DNA from: an uncultured Paracoccaceae bacterium
Lineage (GTDB): Bacteria; Pseudomonadota; Alphaproteobacteria; Rhodobacterales; Rhodobacteraceae
Direction: 5' to 3'
Length of the DNA: 39,326 bases
Assembly (NCBI GenBank): GCA_937995865.1
Contig: CALKJA010000151.1
Coordinates: forward strand, 1 to 39,326
Shown here piece by piece: positions 30,117-37,656 of the stretch (within the stretch, counting starts at the first letter, position 1; the number at the start of each line of letters is the position of its first letter). Both the position numbers and the translations under genes were made by a program. Below the pieces are notes generated by a model. The model saw only the letters and a program-made list of their open reading frames with translations. It was not told the DNA's origin and searched no databases.

Positions 30117-31421
30117 TTAGATCAGCGCGAGGCTGAGGATTGGGAATTCAATGAGGATGAAGAGAACGATCAGCATCACGAAAGCGAAAGGCAAAGCGCC
30201 CATGAATACGTCCTTGAGCGAAATGCGATCATCATCAATCGTCGATTTGATGACGAAACACGATATTCCCAATGGAGGGGTTAGCAGGCCGATTTCAGCC
30301 CCAACAACCGTGATGATGCCAAACCAAATGAGGGACATGTCCATTGCTTCAGCCAGTGGCAAAAACAGCGGCACCACGATCAAAATGATGGATGCGGTAT
30401 CAAGCAGCGTGCCCAAGAAGAGCATCAAGAGCACGTAAAGCAACATGATCATCCAGAAGGACGCGGAGTTGCCTGCCAGCAAATCCTGAAGCTGGTTTGG
30501 CAGCCCAGCAAGGCCTAGCATGCGGCTATAGATCGATGCTGCAGTGATCAGGAATAGGATCGCGGCCGTGATATGGCCGGTTTCCAGCAATGCATCCCAA
30601 AAGCTTTTGAGGGACATCGACCGCCGAAAAATCGCGATCAACAAGGCCACAAACGCGCCTGCGGCTCCGGCTTCAACTGCTGTCATCCAGCCGGTGTAGA
30701 TGCCGCCCAGCACAATGGTGATCAAGCCAAGCGTCGGAAGTGTTTTAGAGGCAATTTCCCGAGGGCTCATCCATTCAGTATCTTCGACCACACGCCCACC
30801 AACGAAACCCGGTGTGAAGCGGCCCATAAACCAGATCGCGGCCACATAGGCGATGGCCAGAAGGATCCCCGGTATCACGCCAGCAAGGAACATATCCCCA
30901 ACCGATTGCTCCGCCACGAAAGAATAGATGATCAACATCGCCGAGGGCGGAATGATCATGCCAAGCACAGACGATCCCGCAACAACCCCAACGGCAAAGC
31001 GCGGGTTGTATTCTTGGGCCATCATCTGCGGCACAGATACTTTTGTAAACACCGAAGCCGAAGCAATCGATGAGCCGGTGACCGCTGCAAAAACAGCATT
31101 GGCCCCAACGGTGGCCATGCCGATCCCGCCTTTAACCTTGCGGAACCTCATTGTCATTACTTCGTAGATGTCTCGTCCAAGCCCCGCCTTTGAGACGACT
31201 AATCCCATAAAGGTAAATAACGGGATCGTGGCAAAGCTGTATTCCATCGCGCTATCGCCGACAGCAACTTTGAGCAGGTTCAGCGAGAGGGTGAAATTGT
31301 CCCGCATCAGCCAAATGGACACGATAGATACCATGCCCAAAGCGATGGGAATATAGACGCCTGAATAAATCAGGAAAACGATCGCAATGACCGAGATAAG
31401 GCCGATCTCGATGGGGGTCAT
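30117..31421 (-). CDS. dctM: TRAP transporter large permease, DctM family
   Basis: A 434-residue, almost entirely hydrophobic protein of the DctM/SiaM family with about 12 membrane segments. It begins MTPIEIGLISVIAIVFLIYSGVYIPIALG, and the stretches GSSIASASVFTKVSVPQM, GVVAGSSVLGMIIPPSAMLIIYS and LLTPPLGISCFVIKS are the expected ion- and substrate-path signatures. It moves an organic acid inward with sodium, together with DctQ and the binding protein. It overlaps dctQ by four bases (ATGA). Relation to the malonate TRAP system (MatPQM) of rhizobia is suggested only by the nearby matA and matB. Confidence 0.94.
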   Translation of the reverse strand: MTPIEIGLISVIAIVFLIYSGVYIPIALGMVSIVSIWLMRDNFTLSLNLLKVAVGDSAMEYSFATIPLFTFMGLVVSKAGLGRDIYEVMTMRFRKVKGGIGMATVGANAVFAAVTGSSIASASVFTKVSVPQMMAQEYNPRFAVGVVAGSSVLGMIIPPSAMLIIYSFVAEQSVGDMFLAGVIPGILLAIAYVAAIWFMGRFTPGFVGGRVVEDTEWMSPREIASKTLPTLGLITIVLGGIYTGWMTAVEAGAAGAFVALLIAIFRRSMSLKSFWDALLETGHITAAILFLITAASIYSRMLGLAGLPNQLQDLLAGNSASFWMIMLLYVLLMLFLGTLLDTASIILIVVPLFLPLAEAMDMSLIWFGIITVVGAEIGLLTPPLGISCFVIKSTIDDDRISLKDVFMGALPFAFVMLIVLFILIEFPILSLALI

Positions 31422-31984
31422 TTGCCTGAGCCTTTGTGAGTGGTGCCGTCATGTTCTGGAGCGTGGACAAGCTGTGGCCGATCCTGTGCGGTGATGACTT
31501 TGATCATGAAGATGATACAAGCCAAAGACGTACCCACAGAAATGACCAGTTTCACCGGCCACCATGGAATTGTGAAGATGCCCGGAACTCCGAAGAAATC
31601 CTGCGTGTTCCACATATGAAGAAATTCAGGAAACGTCACATAGGCGATGAGGCCCATAAAGATCGCCGAGAGTGAATTGATAATCCGGCGCATCGTTGCA
31701 GCTGCAGCTGGGCGTTTTGCATGGAGCACATTCAAAAATCCGTCAGACCGTGTCAGCCGATCAACACGGACCACATCCGCCAGCTGCAAGAACACGATCA
31801 AGACCACCGAAAACTGGACCATTTCATAGGTGCCCGGTATCGGCGCGGAGAAAACACTGCGCGCAATCACGTCGATGTTGAGAAGCGCCACCAACGCAAG
31901 CACAACAAGTGTGCCCAGAGCGTTGGTGGCGATGGCAAATGTATTGGCGACCCGAGAGAGGCCAGCCACAAATGTGTGGAACAT
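31418..31984 (-). CDS. dctQ: TRAP transporter small permease, DctQ family
   Basis: A 188-residue membrane protein of the DctQ family with four predicted membrane segments. LLNIDVIARSVFSAPIPGTYEMVQFSVV is the typical second-segment signature and the loop LADVVRVDRLTRSD follows. It forms the membrane complex with DctM. It sits between the binding protein (37-bp gap) and the large permease (ATGA overlap). The polar C-terminus (about 165-188) is unremarkable. Confidence 0.92.
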   Translation of the reverse strand: MFHTFVAGLSRVANTFAIATNALGTLVVLALVALLNIDVIARSVFSAPIPGTYEMVQFSVVLIVFLQLADVVRVDRLTRSDGFLNVLHAKRPAAAATMRRIINSLSAIFMGLIAYVTFPEFLHMWNTQDFFGVPGIFTIPWWPVKLVISVGTSLACIIFMIKVITAQDRPQLVHAPEHDGTTHKGSGK

Positions 31985-32021
31985 GCGTTGAACCTTTCGT
32001 CTCGGGTCGCGCTATGGGTGC

Positions 32022-33095
32022 TTATTCTGTGGTCCAATCACGGACACCCGTGAAGCCAGCGGCCTCAAGCTTACCAAGATAGGACTCAAGCATTTGAGTT
32101 CCGGGCTCACCACGATCGTTAAGGTTTGCGGCCCATTCTTGCGCGATGTTTGGCATCGCAGAAGCCCAAGATGCACGATCCTCGGCGGACACTTCTACGA
32201 TTGTGCCCCCTGCCTCGACATATGCCGCCTTAGAAGCAGCCGCGCGGTCCATAGCGATCCCTGCCACGTGGTCACGGTAGTCTACGGCTACGGCCTTCAA
32301 AACGTCCTTCACCTCATCAGGCAGGCTGTTCCAATAGTCTTGGTTCACAGTGACTGTCTTAGAGTTCACAGCCCCAAGGTTCGCGTTCAGCATATAAGGC
32401 GCGACCTCGGAAATCTTGAATGTTGCGGCGGCTTCTGGCCACAGCATGCCCGCATCAACAAGGCCGGTTTGCAGCATGTTGTAGAAGTCCGTCAAACCAC
32501 CACGGACCCCTGCAGCACCGTCGATCCCTTCGAGGTAGCGCAAGTTCATACCAGCACCGGCAATCTTCTTGCCCTCAAGGTCTGACACGCTGGCCACCGG
32601 GCTTGTCGAGAATACTTGATAGCTGTCCAGAACAACACCTGTCGCCAGATAAACCTGGTTTTGAGCCGCGAATTCATTCTGCATCGCTGGATATTCGCGT
32701 GCAATCTCGTCGACCGCTTTGGCCACCGCACGTGCATCGGACGCAACAAATGGCGTTACAGCCGCAAGACCTTGCGAGGGCAATTTGGAAGAATGGAAGA
32801 TTGTTGTGACAATCCCGATATCGCCCAAGCCCAGCTGCACCCCTTCGAGCACGCCGCGCGGCTTGACGATGGATCCGCCATAATTCTCTTGCCAGTCCAT
32901 CACGTAGTTGCCGGTTTCGGCCAAACGCCTGTCAACTTCAGGGATGAAAAAGCCCGTGAATTCCTTGACCCAGAGCGCCCGCGCTGGATAGCCGTCAATG
33001 ACAACAGCAGAGATACGCTCCTGCGCGATTGCAGGGATCGCCGTGAGCGTAGCGAGTGCTGCGCCCAAAAGGGCCTTTTTGTTGAAATGCTTCAT
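32022..33095 (-). CDS. dctP: TRAP transporter periplasmic substrate-binding protein, DctP family
   Basis: A 357-residue periplasmic binding protein. A signal peptide (MKHFNKKALLGAALATLTAIPAIA) ends with a plausible AIA cleavage site before residue 25. Arg186 in KKIAGAGMNLRYLEG is at the position of the arginine that binds the carboxylate in DctP proteins, so an organic acid is the likely ligand. GVQLGLGDIGIVTTIFHSSKLP and AGMLWPEAAATFKI are further family features. The ligand cannot be named from sequence: malonate, another dicarboxylate or an aromatic acid would fit the neighbours. GGGAGG precedes the ATG. It is the first of the transporter genes, 54 bp after the OsmC gene. Confidence 0.93.
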   Translation of the reverse strand: MKHFNKKALLGAALATLTAIPAIAQERISAVVIDGYPARALWVKEFTGFFIPEVDRRLAETGNYVMDWQENYGGSIVKPRGVLEGVQLGLGDIGIVTTIFHSSKLPSQGLAAVTPFVASDARAVAKAVDEIAREYPAMQNEFAAQNQVYLATGVVLDSYQVFSTSPVASVSDLEGKKIAGAGMNLRYLEGIDGAAGVRGGLTDFYNMLQTGLVDAGMLWPEAAATFKISEVAPYMLNANLGAVNSKTVTVNQDYWNSLPDEVKDVLKAVAVDYRDHVAGIAMDRAAASKAAYVEAGGTIVEVSAEDRASWASAMPNIAQEWAANLNDRGEPGTQMLESYLGKLEAAGFTGVRDWTTE

Positions 33096-33149
33096 ATCTT
33101 TCCTCCCAGAGTAGCGGGCATTTTGCCCAGAATCTTTGTTGTTGAGCGC

Positions 33150-33608
33150 TTAGGTATCTTTGACCCAATGCACTGTTAGCTCTGTGCCCGCTGCTTGGAA
33201 CAGCTTTGCTATGGCACAGTATTTGGATGTCTCAGCCCCAACCTGTGCCAATTCCTCGGCACTTGCATCCCCCGTGCATCGCACGGTGAGAGTGATTTCA
33301 GGGAATGGGACGTCAATCTCTTCGGTCATCAACACGCCACGGCGGTCAAATTTGCACACAGCATCTATTTCGATTTTTCCCAGATCCACTTCCAACCGGC
33401 TGGCACATTTGTGGCCAATCACATTGGTACAAGCGATGAGCGCGGTCATTGCGCTTTCCGTCGGGGTGGCGCCCATATTCGTGCCGCCGCGCTCTTCAGG
33501 TTCGTCAATCACAACAGTCAAGTCGCGCACCGGAATTTCGGTGCGTGCATGTGTTGGACACTGCGCAGTGGCGCGGTAGGTGACAATGGTTTTTGGTTTT
33601 ACTGCCAT
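33150..33608 (-). CDS. OsmC family protein
   Basis: A 152-residue OsmC/Ohr-fold protein. Both cysteines expected of the thiol peroxidase site are present: Cys60 in MTALIACTNVIGHKC and Cys131 in SKYCAIAKLF. Such proteins reduce organic or fatty hydroperoxides. I start at the ATG at 33608 (MAVKPKTIV), 11 bases after the nitroreductase stop and preceded by GAGG, rather than at 33635, which would overlap that gene. In this operon it may protect against peroxides formed by the oxygenase, which is inference. Family members of unknown function are common in catabolic clusters. Confidence 0.85.
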   Translation of the reverse strand: MAVKPKTIVTYRATAQCPTHARTEIPVRDLTVVIDEPEERGGTNMGATPTESAMTALIACTNVIGHKCASRLEVDLGKIEIDAVCKFDRRGVLMTEEIDVPFPEITLTVRCTGDASAEELAQVGAETSKYCAIAKLFQAAGTELTVHWVKDT

Positions 33609-33619
33609 TTCTTCAATCC

Positions 33620-34285
33620 TCAGGCCCAACGACACACATCATCAAATGCAAAACGCGGCAACTTTTGGAACAGCGCCGTTTCATCTGCGTAACCAAGATT
33701 TATTAAGAAATTGGATTTAAGAGATGTGCCTGCAAAAAATTCTTCGTCGACGATCTCGTTCGAAAAGCCCGACATCGCACCAACATCAAGACCAAGCGCG
33801 CGGGCAGCCATCATGAAATAGGCTCCCTGTAGGGTGCCGTTGCGGAATGCCGTCGCTTCGCAAAATGCGGGTTTGCCTTCGAAAAAGTGGCGACGGTCCT
33901 CATGCGGAAAGAGAAAAGGAAGGTGCTGCCAAAACTCAAGATCATGCGCCACAATCACAGTGACTGGCGCGCTTGCCATCTTGGGCACGTTGAGCGGTTT
34001 GAGAGATTTGGAAAGACGCTCCTTACCTTCGGACGATTTCACAAAAACAAACCGCGCCGGCAGTGTGTTCATACTGGTCGCACCGTTGATGGTGATCTCG
34101 TAAATTTCCTCAAGCACTGCATCTGGCACCGGCTTGTCAGTCCATGCGTAATGCGAGCGGGCTTGCCGCAAAACCACATCAATCGCGTCATCAGAAAGTT
34201 GGTCCATTCGGCCCTTCAAGGCTCGGTGGTCGGCCTGTGCCTTCGCGCGCAGAGTATCTAGAGCTGCTCCTGTCGGCGCGTTCAT
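33620..34285 (-). CDS. Nitroreductase-family protein, RutE-like (malonic semialdehyde reductase type)
   Basis: A 221-residue FMN-dependent nitroreductase-fold protein closest, by eye, to RutE/HadB. In the pyrimidine Rut pathway RutE reduces malonic semialdehyde to 3-hydroxypropionate. Shared landmarks: SHYAWTDKPV near residue 45, NGATSMNTLPARFVFVKS, LPFLFPHEDRRHFFEG, TAFRNGTLQGAYFMMAARALGLDVGAMSGF and FFAGTSLKSNFLINLGYAD. No other rut gene is present. Its location between an FAH hydrolase and a regulon ending in malonyl-CoA enzymes makes a C3 semialdehyde a sensible substrate, but an enone or quinone reductase role is equally possible. It overlaps the FAH gene by four bases (ATGA). Confidence 0.82.
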   Translation of the reverse strand: MNAPTGAALDTLRAKAQADHRALKGRMDQLSDDAIDVVLRQARSHYAWTDKPVPDAVLEEIYEITINGATSMNTLPARFVFVKSSEGKERLSKSLKPLNVPKMASAPVTVIVAHDLEFWQHLPFLFPHEDRRHFFEGKPAFCEATAFRNGTLQGAYFMMAARALGLDVGAMSGFSNEIVDEEFFAGTSLKSNFLINLGYADETALFQKLPRFAFDDVCRWA

Positions 34286-35166
34286 TGCGCTGCCACCCGC
34301 GCTGTTGCATCTTTTTCATCAATAATCGGACTTGAGCATATGCCAATCCCTTCGATTTCGATGTCAACAACCTCCCCCGGCTTGAGCCAACGCGGATTCG
34401 GTTTCTTAGCATGGCCAACGCCCGGCGGCGTGCCCATTGCGATGTAGTCTCCCGGCTCAAGGGTGGTGTATTCCGAAATCGTCGCAATCATCGTCGCAAC
34501 ATCCCAGATCATATTTCCGGTGTTTGAGCTTTGCAGGATCTCATCGCCAACGCGACTTTCGATTTTCAGGCCCGACGCACCAGCAGGCAGCTCATCTGGT
34601 GTAACCGTAAAGGGCCCAATCGCGCCGGTATCGTCAAAGTTCTTTCCGGGGGTCCATTGGTGCGTCTTTCTCTGATAATCACGTACCGAGCCATCGTTGA
34701 ACACAGTGTATCCAAACACATGCTCCAACGCCTCTTCTTTAGCGATGTGGCGCCCGCCAGTGCCGATAATCACCATCAATTCTGCTTCGTAATCAAGCTT
34801 TTCCGAACAAGCAGGCCGCACCATTGGCGCACCCGCCGCCATGATCGAGTTATTACCCCGCATAAAGAGCGCCGGATAATCAGGAATATCATAGCCGCCC
34901 TCTTTGATGTGGTCCGTGTAGTTCAGGCCCGTACAAATGATCGTGCGCGGCAACGCGACAGGCAAGGCCGGGGTGATAGATGCCACCGGGACAGTGGCCG
35001 CTCCGGCCATCTTGGCGGTAACCGATTCGACCAAGGCAGGATCACGGCACAGGCCCATAAGATCCCCCCCCACAGCGGCCTCCAGAGCCGTCAAATTAAC
35101 GGCATTTTCACCGCTAACAGCAAACACTGCAGTGCCGCCTTCCGTCTCTCCCACCAGATATTTCAT
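34282..35166 (-). CDS. Fumarylacetoacetate hydrolase family protein, first gene of catabolic operon
   Basis: A 294-residue FAH-family protein with an N-terminal domain of about 80 residues before the FAH fold, unlike the compact copy near 5 kb. Metal ligands lie in LDYEAELMVIIGTGG and FNDGSVRDYQ. TICTGLNYTDHIKEGGYDIPDYPALFMRG and LEPGDYIAMGTPPGVGHAKKPNPRWLKPGD are the other core motifs. Probable reactions are hydrolysis of an acylpyruvate-type C-C bond or hydration/decarboxylation of an oxo-acid. The open frame extends to 35508, but I start at the ATG at 35166. AAGGA lies eight bases before it, the upstream extension is not family-like, and it would run across the divergent promoters and YciI gene. 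It overlaps the nitroreductase start. Confidence 0.87.
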   Translation of the reverse strand: MKYLVGETEGGTAVFAVSGENAVNLTALEAAVGGDLMGLCRDPALVESVTAKMAGAATVPVASITPALPVALPRTIICTGLNYTDHIKEGGYDIPDYPALFMRGNNSIMAAGAPMVRPACSEKLDYEAELMVIIGTGGRHIAKEEALEHVFGYTVFNDGSVRDYQRKTHQWTPGKNFDDTGAIGPFTVTPDELPAGASGLKIESRVGDEILQSSNTGNMIWDVATMIATISEYTTLEPGDYIAMGTPPGVGHAKKPNPRWLKPGEVVDIEIEGIGICSSPIIDEKDATARVAAQ

Positions 35167-35177
35167 GCGCATCATCC

Positions 35178-35207
35178 TTGCCAATTTCGAGAAATTCTGC
35201 CTACAAT
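35178..35207 (+). promoter_or_regulatory. Plus-strand promoter of YciI-GntR-matA-matB operon
   Basis: TTGCCA (35178-35183), 18 bases, TACAAT (35202-35207): each hexamer matches the sigma70 consensus at five of six positions. Transcription would start near 35214, giving a leader of about 40 bases before the YciI gene. The inverted repeat at 35183-35196 lies in the spacer, ideal for repression. Confidence 0.65.
35183..35196. promoter_or_regulatory. Shared operator candidate for the divergent operons
   Basis: AATTTC-GA-GAAATT, two perfect 6-bp arms around two bases. It lies between the -35 and -10 of the plus promoter and overlaps the -10 and start point of the minus promoter, so one bound dimer could control both. 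FCD-type GntR regulators bind short inverted repeats of about this size, and one is encoded 0.45 kb away. The sequence match to a known MatR site was not tested. Confidence 0.5.
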
Positions 35208-35222
35208 CTGGGTGTGTGTCAA
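35194..35222 (-). promoter_or_regulatory. Minus-strand promoter of FAH-TRAP-dioxygenase operon
   Basis: On the minus strand TTGACA (35222-35217) is a perfect -35, followed by 17 bases and CAGAAT (35199-35194). The transcript would begin near 35187, about 20 bases before the FAH start at 35166. It overlaps the plus-strand promoter face to face. Confidence 0.65.
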
Positions 35223-35252
35223 TAAATATCGATTTTTTTAAGGATGGCCGAG

Positions 35253-35639
35253 ATGGTAGCATGGACCGATTACAAAGCGCAGGCGAAAGAGCGTGGCGCA
35301 CTGGGACTCGAACTTTATGCTGCAATTTCAACACCCCAGAAGGCACCTGAAGATGTAAAGGCCTCATTGCCTGACCACCTCGCCTATCAGGCCGAATTAG
35401 AGCGCGCTGGATCGCTAGCATTCGCCGGCCCGATGTCCGACGAAACAGGCGAACACATGCAAGGTCTGGGCCTGATTGTTTACCGCGCTGACAGTCTTGA
35501 GGCAGCACGGGCCCTAGCAGAAGGCGATCCTATGCATAGGTCTGGTGCACGGAGCTTTGAGCTACGGCGCTGGATGATCAATGAGGGGTCTTTCACGCTT
35601 TCTGTTGGGCTTTCGACGAACAAAACCGCGTTTTCATGA
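35253..35639 (+). CDS. YciI family protein
   Basis: A 128-residue YciI-like protein, a ferredoxin-like alpha/beta fold related to muconolactone isomerase. YciI-like proteins include TftG, a dehydrochlorinase in chlorohydroxyquinol breakdown, but most have no known role. Recognisable features are PDHLAYQAELERAGSLAFAGPM, with the conserved His near the active cleft, GLGLIVYRADSLEAARALAEGDPMHRSGA, and the C-terminal FELRRWMINEGSF strand. I choose the ATG at 35253 because AAGGA (35240-35244) lies eight bases before it; the ATG at 35244 overlaps that site. It is first in the plus-strand operon and is followed after 13 bp by the GntR gene. A role as isomerase or lyase on a ring-cleavage product is inferred from context only. 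Confidence 0.8.
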   Translation: MVAWTDYKAQAKERGALGLELYAAISTPQKAPEDVKASLPDHLAYQAELERAGSLAFAGPMSDETGEHMQGLGLIVYRADSLEAARALAEGDPMHRSGARSFELRRWMINEGSFTLSVGLSTNKTAFS

Positions 35640-35652
35640 AGATCTTGATGCC

Positions 35653-36315
35653 ATGAACCTGATCAACACCACCCAATCCGGCGATACGTCTGCCACCAGT
35701 GCAGCTTATGCTACACTGCGCGAGATGATCCTTTCGGGCGCCCTGCCCGCTGGTGAAAAGCTGAAGATCGAACATTTGCGCAAGATCCTTAACACTGGCG
35801 CGTCCCCCGTGCGTGAAGCGCTAAGCCTTCTTACGTCAGATATGCTAGTTGAACGGATCGATCAGCGTGGGTTTCGCGCCGCCCCAGCCAACTTTGAGAA
35901 CTTCAAAGAAATTCTGGGCCTCAGATGCGCTCTTGAGGATATGGCGCTGCGCCAGTCGATAACGCGCGCTACAGCAGAGTGGGAAGAACGAGTGGTTTTG
36001 GCGCATCATCGTATGAAGCGCGTTGTAAACACTGAGACATTTGAAGAGGCGCACAAAACATTTCACATGGCGCTTCTAAGCAATGCCGCGTCTCCCGTAC
36101 TCGAACGGTATTGCAGCCAGCTTTATGATCTGAACATCCGATATCGAAATTTGGCGGCCGGGAGTGTGACCTACAAAAAGCGTGATATTGGCGCAGAACA
36201 TGACGCAATTCTGAATGCAGCAATTCAGCGTCAAGAAGACGCTGCGTCGGATGCGCTTCTAAGGCACTATCGCGAAACGGGATCCTATCTTACCAAAGCA
36301 TTGAGCAACATTTGA
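35653..36315 (+). CDS. GntR-family transcriptional regulator, FCD subfamily
   Basis: A 220-residue regulator. The N-terminal winged helix (about 15-80) includes LREMILSGALPAGEKLKIEHLRKIL and the recognition segment GASPVREALSLLTSDMLVERIDQRGFRAAP. The C-terminal all-helical FCD domain (about 85-215) has the acidic/histidine metal or acid-binding pattern: CALEDMALR, AHKTFHMALLS and GAEHDAILNAAI. The start is the ATG at 35653, just after the YciI stop; longer starts overlap that gene. FCD regulators usually bind organic acids and repress their own operon. MatR, the malonate regulator of rhizobia, is a GntR protein beside matAB, so this is a good candidate for the same job and for the operator at 35183-35196. 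Confidence 0.9.
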   Translation: MNLINTTQSGDTSATSAAYATLREMILSGALPAGEKLKIEHLRKILNTGASPVREALSLLTSDMLVERIDQRGFRAAPANFENFKEILGLRCALEDMALRQSITRATAEWEERVVLAHHRMKRVVNTETFEEAHKTFHMALLSNAASPVLERYCSQLYDLNIRYRNLAAGSVTYKKRDIGAEHDAILNAAIQRQEDAASDALLRHYRETGSYLTKALSNI

Positions 36316-36342
36316 CAGCCACCTTTTGCAAAGAGCCTGCCC

Positions 36343-37656
36343 ATGCAACGCAATCGCTTCCTGACTGATATCTTGTCCACGCTCTTTGATCGGGGCGGTG
36401 CCCTGCGCAGCGTCGACGACAAGCGCGATATCTTCGTTTTGTGCCGCTCCCTATTGTCCGCCGAAGGGGAGGTTTCCGGGCAAAAGCTCGCAGCGACGAT
36501 CCTTGCCCGCTATGCCAAGCTGGATGACGAGGAAAAAAACGCGTTCTTCCTTTTCCTTAACACGGAAATGGATGTGGACGGAGCGGCCGTTTCTGCGCTT
36601 GCCGCTCAATATGCTGGCGTTCCCGCGACTGAAACATTCAAAGCACTGGCCCAAGCCTCTGAGCCTAGGCGCCAAGAACTGTTGCGCCGCCTCAATCAGC
36701 CCGTCGGCGCGACCGAGGCCATTGTGGCCATGCGCGTTGATCTTTTGAAAGCAAAGCGATCGCATCCCGAATTGGAGCGCACGGACTACGATTTTGTTCA
36801 TCTCTTCCGCAGCTGGTTCAATCGCGGGTTTTTAGTGCTCAAGTCGATCGATTGGGACACGCCGCCCAGATTGCTTGATAAGATCGTTGCGTATGAAGCT
36901 GTCCATCAGATCAATGATTGGGAAGACTTGCGCCGCCGCCTGTATCCGCCTGACCGTCGGTGCTTTGCGTTCTTTCACCCGGCAATGCCGGACGAGCCCT
37001 TGATCTTTGTGGAGCTGGCCCTGACAGAAGGGATCCCAGGCTCAGTGACCAATCTTCTGTCCGAAGGCCGCAATGAATTGCAGGCGGAAGCCGCCAAAGT
37101 TGCCGTTTTCTATTCGATTTCGAATTGCCAAACCGGGCTTACAGGCATCAGTTTTGGCAACCTTTTGATCAAACAGGTTGTGGCTGAGCTGGCACTTGAA
37201 TTCCCGCAGCTTGAAAAATTCGTGACCCTTTCACCGATCCCCCGCCTCAATCAATGGCTTGAGACACAAATCGAGGACGAGACCCACGGCGCATCAGCCC
37301 AAGCGATCTTAACGGGCCAAGCGTCAGCCCAAGAACTGCGCGCGATGGCCGCCCGTTATCTGCTTAATGCCAAGCGCGACGATGGCATGCCCTTTGACCC
37401 GGTTGCGCGTTTTCATCTTGGCAATGGGGCCCAAGTCTATGATGTCCACGCGGCCGCAGACACCTCTCCCAATGGGTTGGCACAGGCCAGCGGGGCGATG
37501 GTAAATTACCTGTATGATCTGGGCCAAACAGAGAAGAACCACGAGCAATTTGCGCTGAACGGTGTGATCGCTTCGGCCAAACCTGCGCAAACGCTTTCAA
37601 CCACAGCGTTAAGCACACCGCCCCCTCCGAAACCGCTTCAGGAACCTGCCGCGTGA
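36343..37656 (+). CDS. matA: Malonyl-CoA decarboxylase MatA
   Basis: A 437-residue malonyl-CoA decarboxylase, converting malonyl-CoA to acetyl-CoA and CO2. An N-terminal helical domain (about 1-150) precedes the GNAT-like catalytic domain. Family signatures: FAFFHPAMPDEPLIFVELALT (208-228), TNCQ-like SISNCQTGLTGISFGNLLIKQV, FVTLSPIPRL with catalytic-candidate Ser297, and ARFHLGNGAQVYDVH with His358. No organellar targeting extension is present, as expected in bacteria. It follows the GntR gene by 27 bp, and its TGA overlaps the GTG start of matB. Confidence 0.95.
   Translation: MQRNRFLTDILSTLFDRGGALRSVDDKRDIFVLCRSLLSAEGEVSGQKLAATILARYAKLDDEEKNAFFLFLNTEMDVDGAAVSALAAQYAGVPATETFKALAQASEPRRQELLRRLNQPVGATEAIVAMRVDLLKAKRSHPELERTDYDFVHLFRSWFNRGFLVLKSIDWDTPPRLLDKIVAYEAVHQINDWEDLRRRLYPPDRRCFAFFHPAMPDEPLIFVELALTEGIPGSVTNLLSEGRNELQAEAAKVAVFYSISNCQTGLTGISFGNLLIKQVVAELALEFPQLEKFVTLSPIPRLNQWLETQIEDETHGASAQAILTGQASAQELRAMAARYLLNAKRDDGMPFDPVARFHLGNGAQVYDVHAAADTSPNGLAQASGAMVNYLYDLGQTEKNHEQFALNGVIASAKPAQTLSTTALSTPPPPKPLQEPAA

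Noticed and set aside
33116..33128. GGGCA-TTT-TGCCC hairpin between the OsmC and dctP genes
   Set aside because: A 5-bp stem of this kind is expected by chance; no T-run follows, so attenuation is not supported.
35167..35508. N-terminal extension of the FAH gene to a start at 35508
   Set aside because: It would cross the divergent promoters and the YciI gene, the added residues are not FAH-like, and the ATG at 35166 has a good ribosome site.
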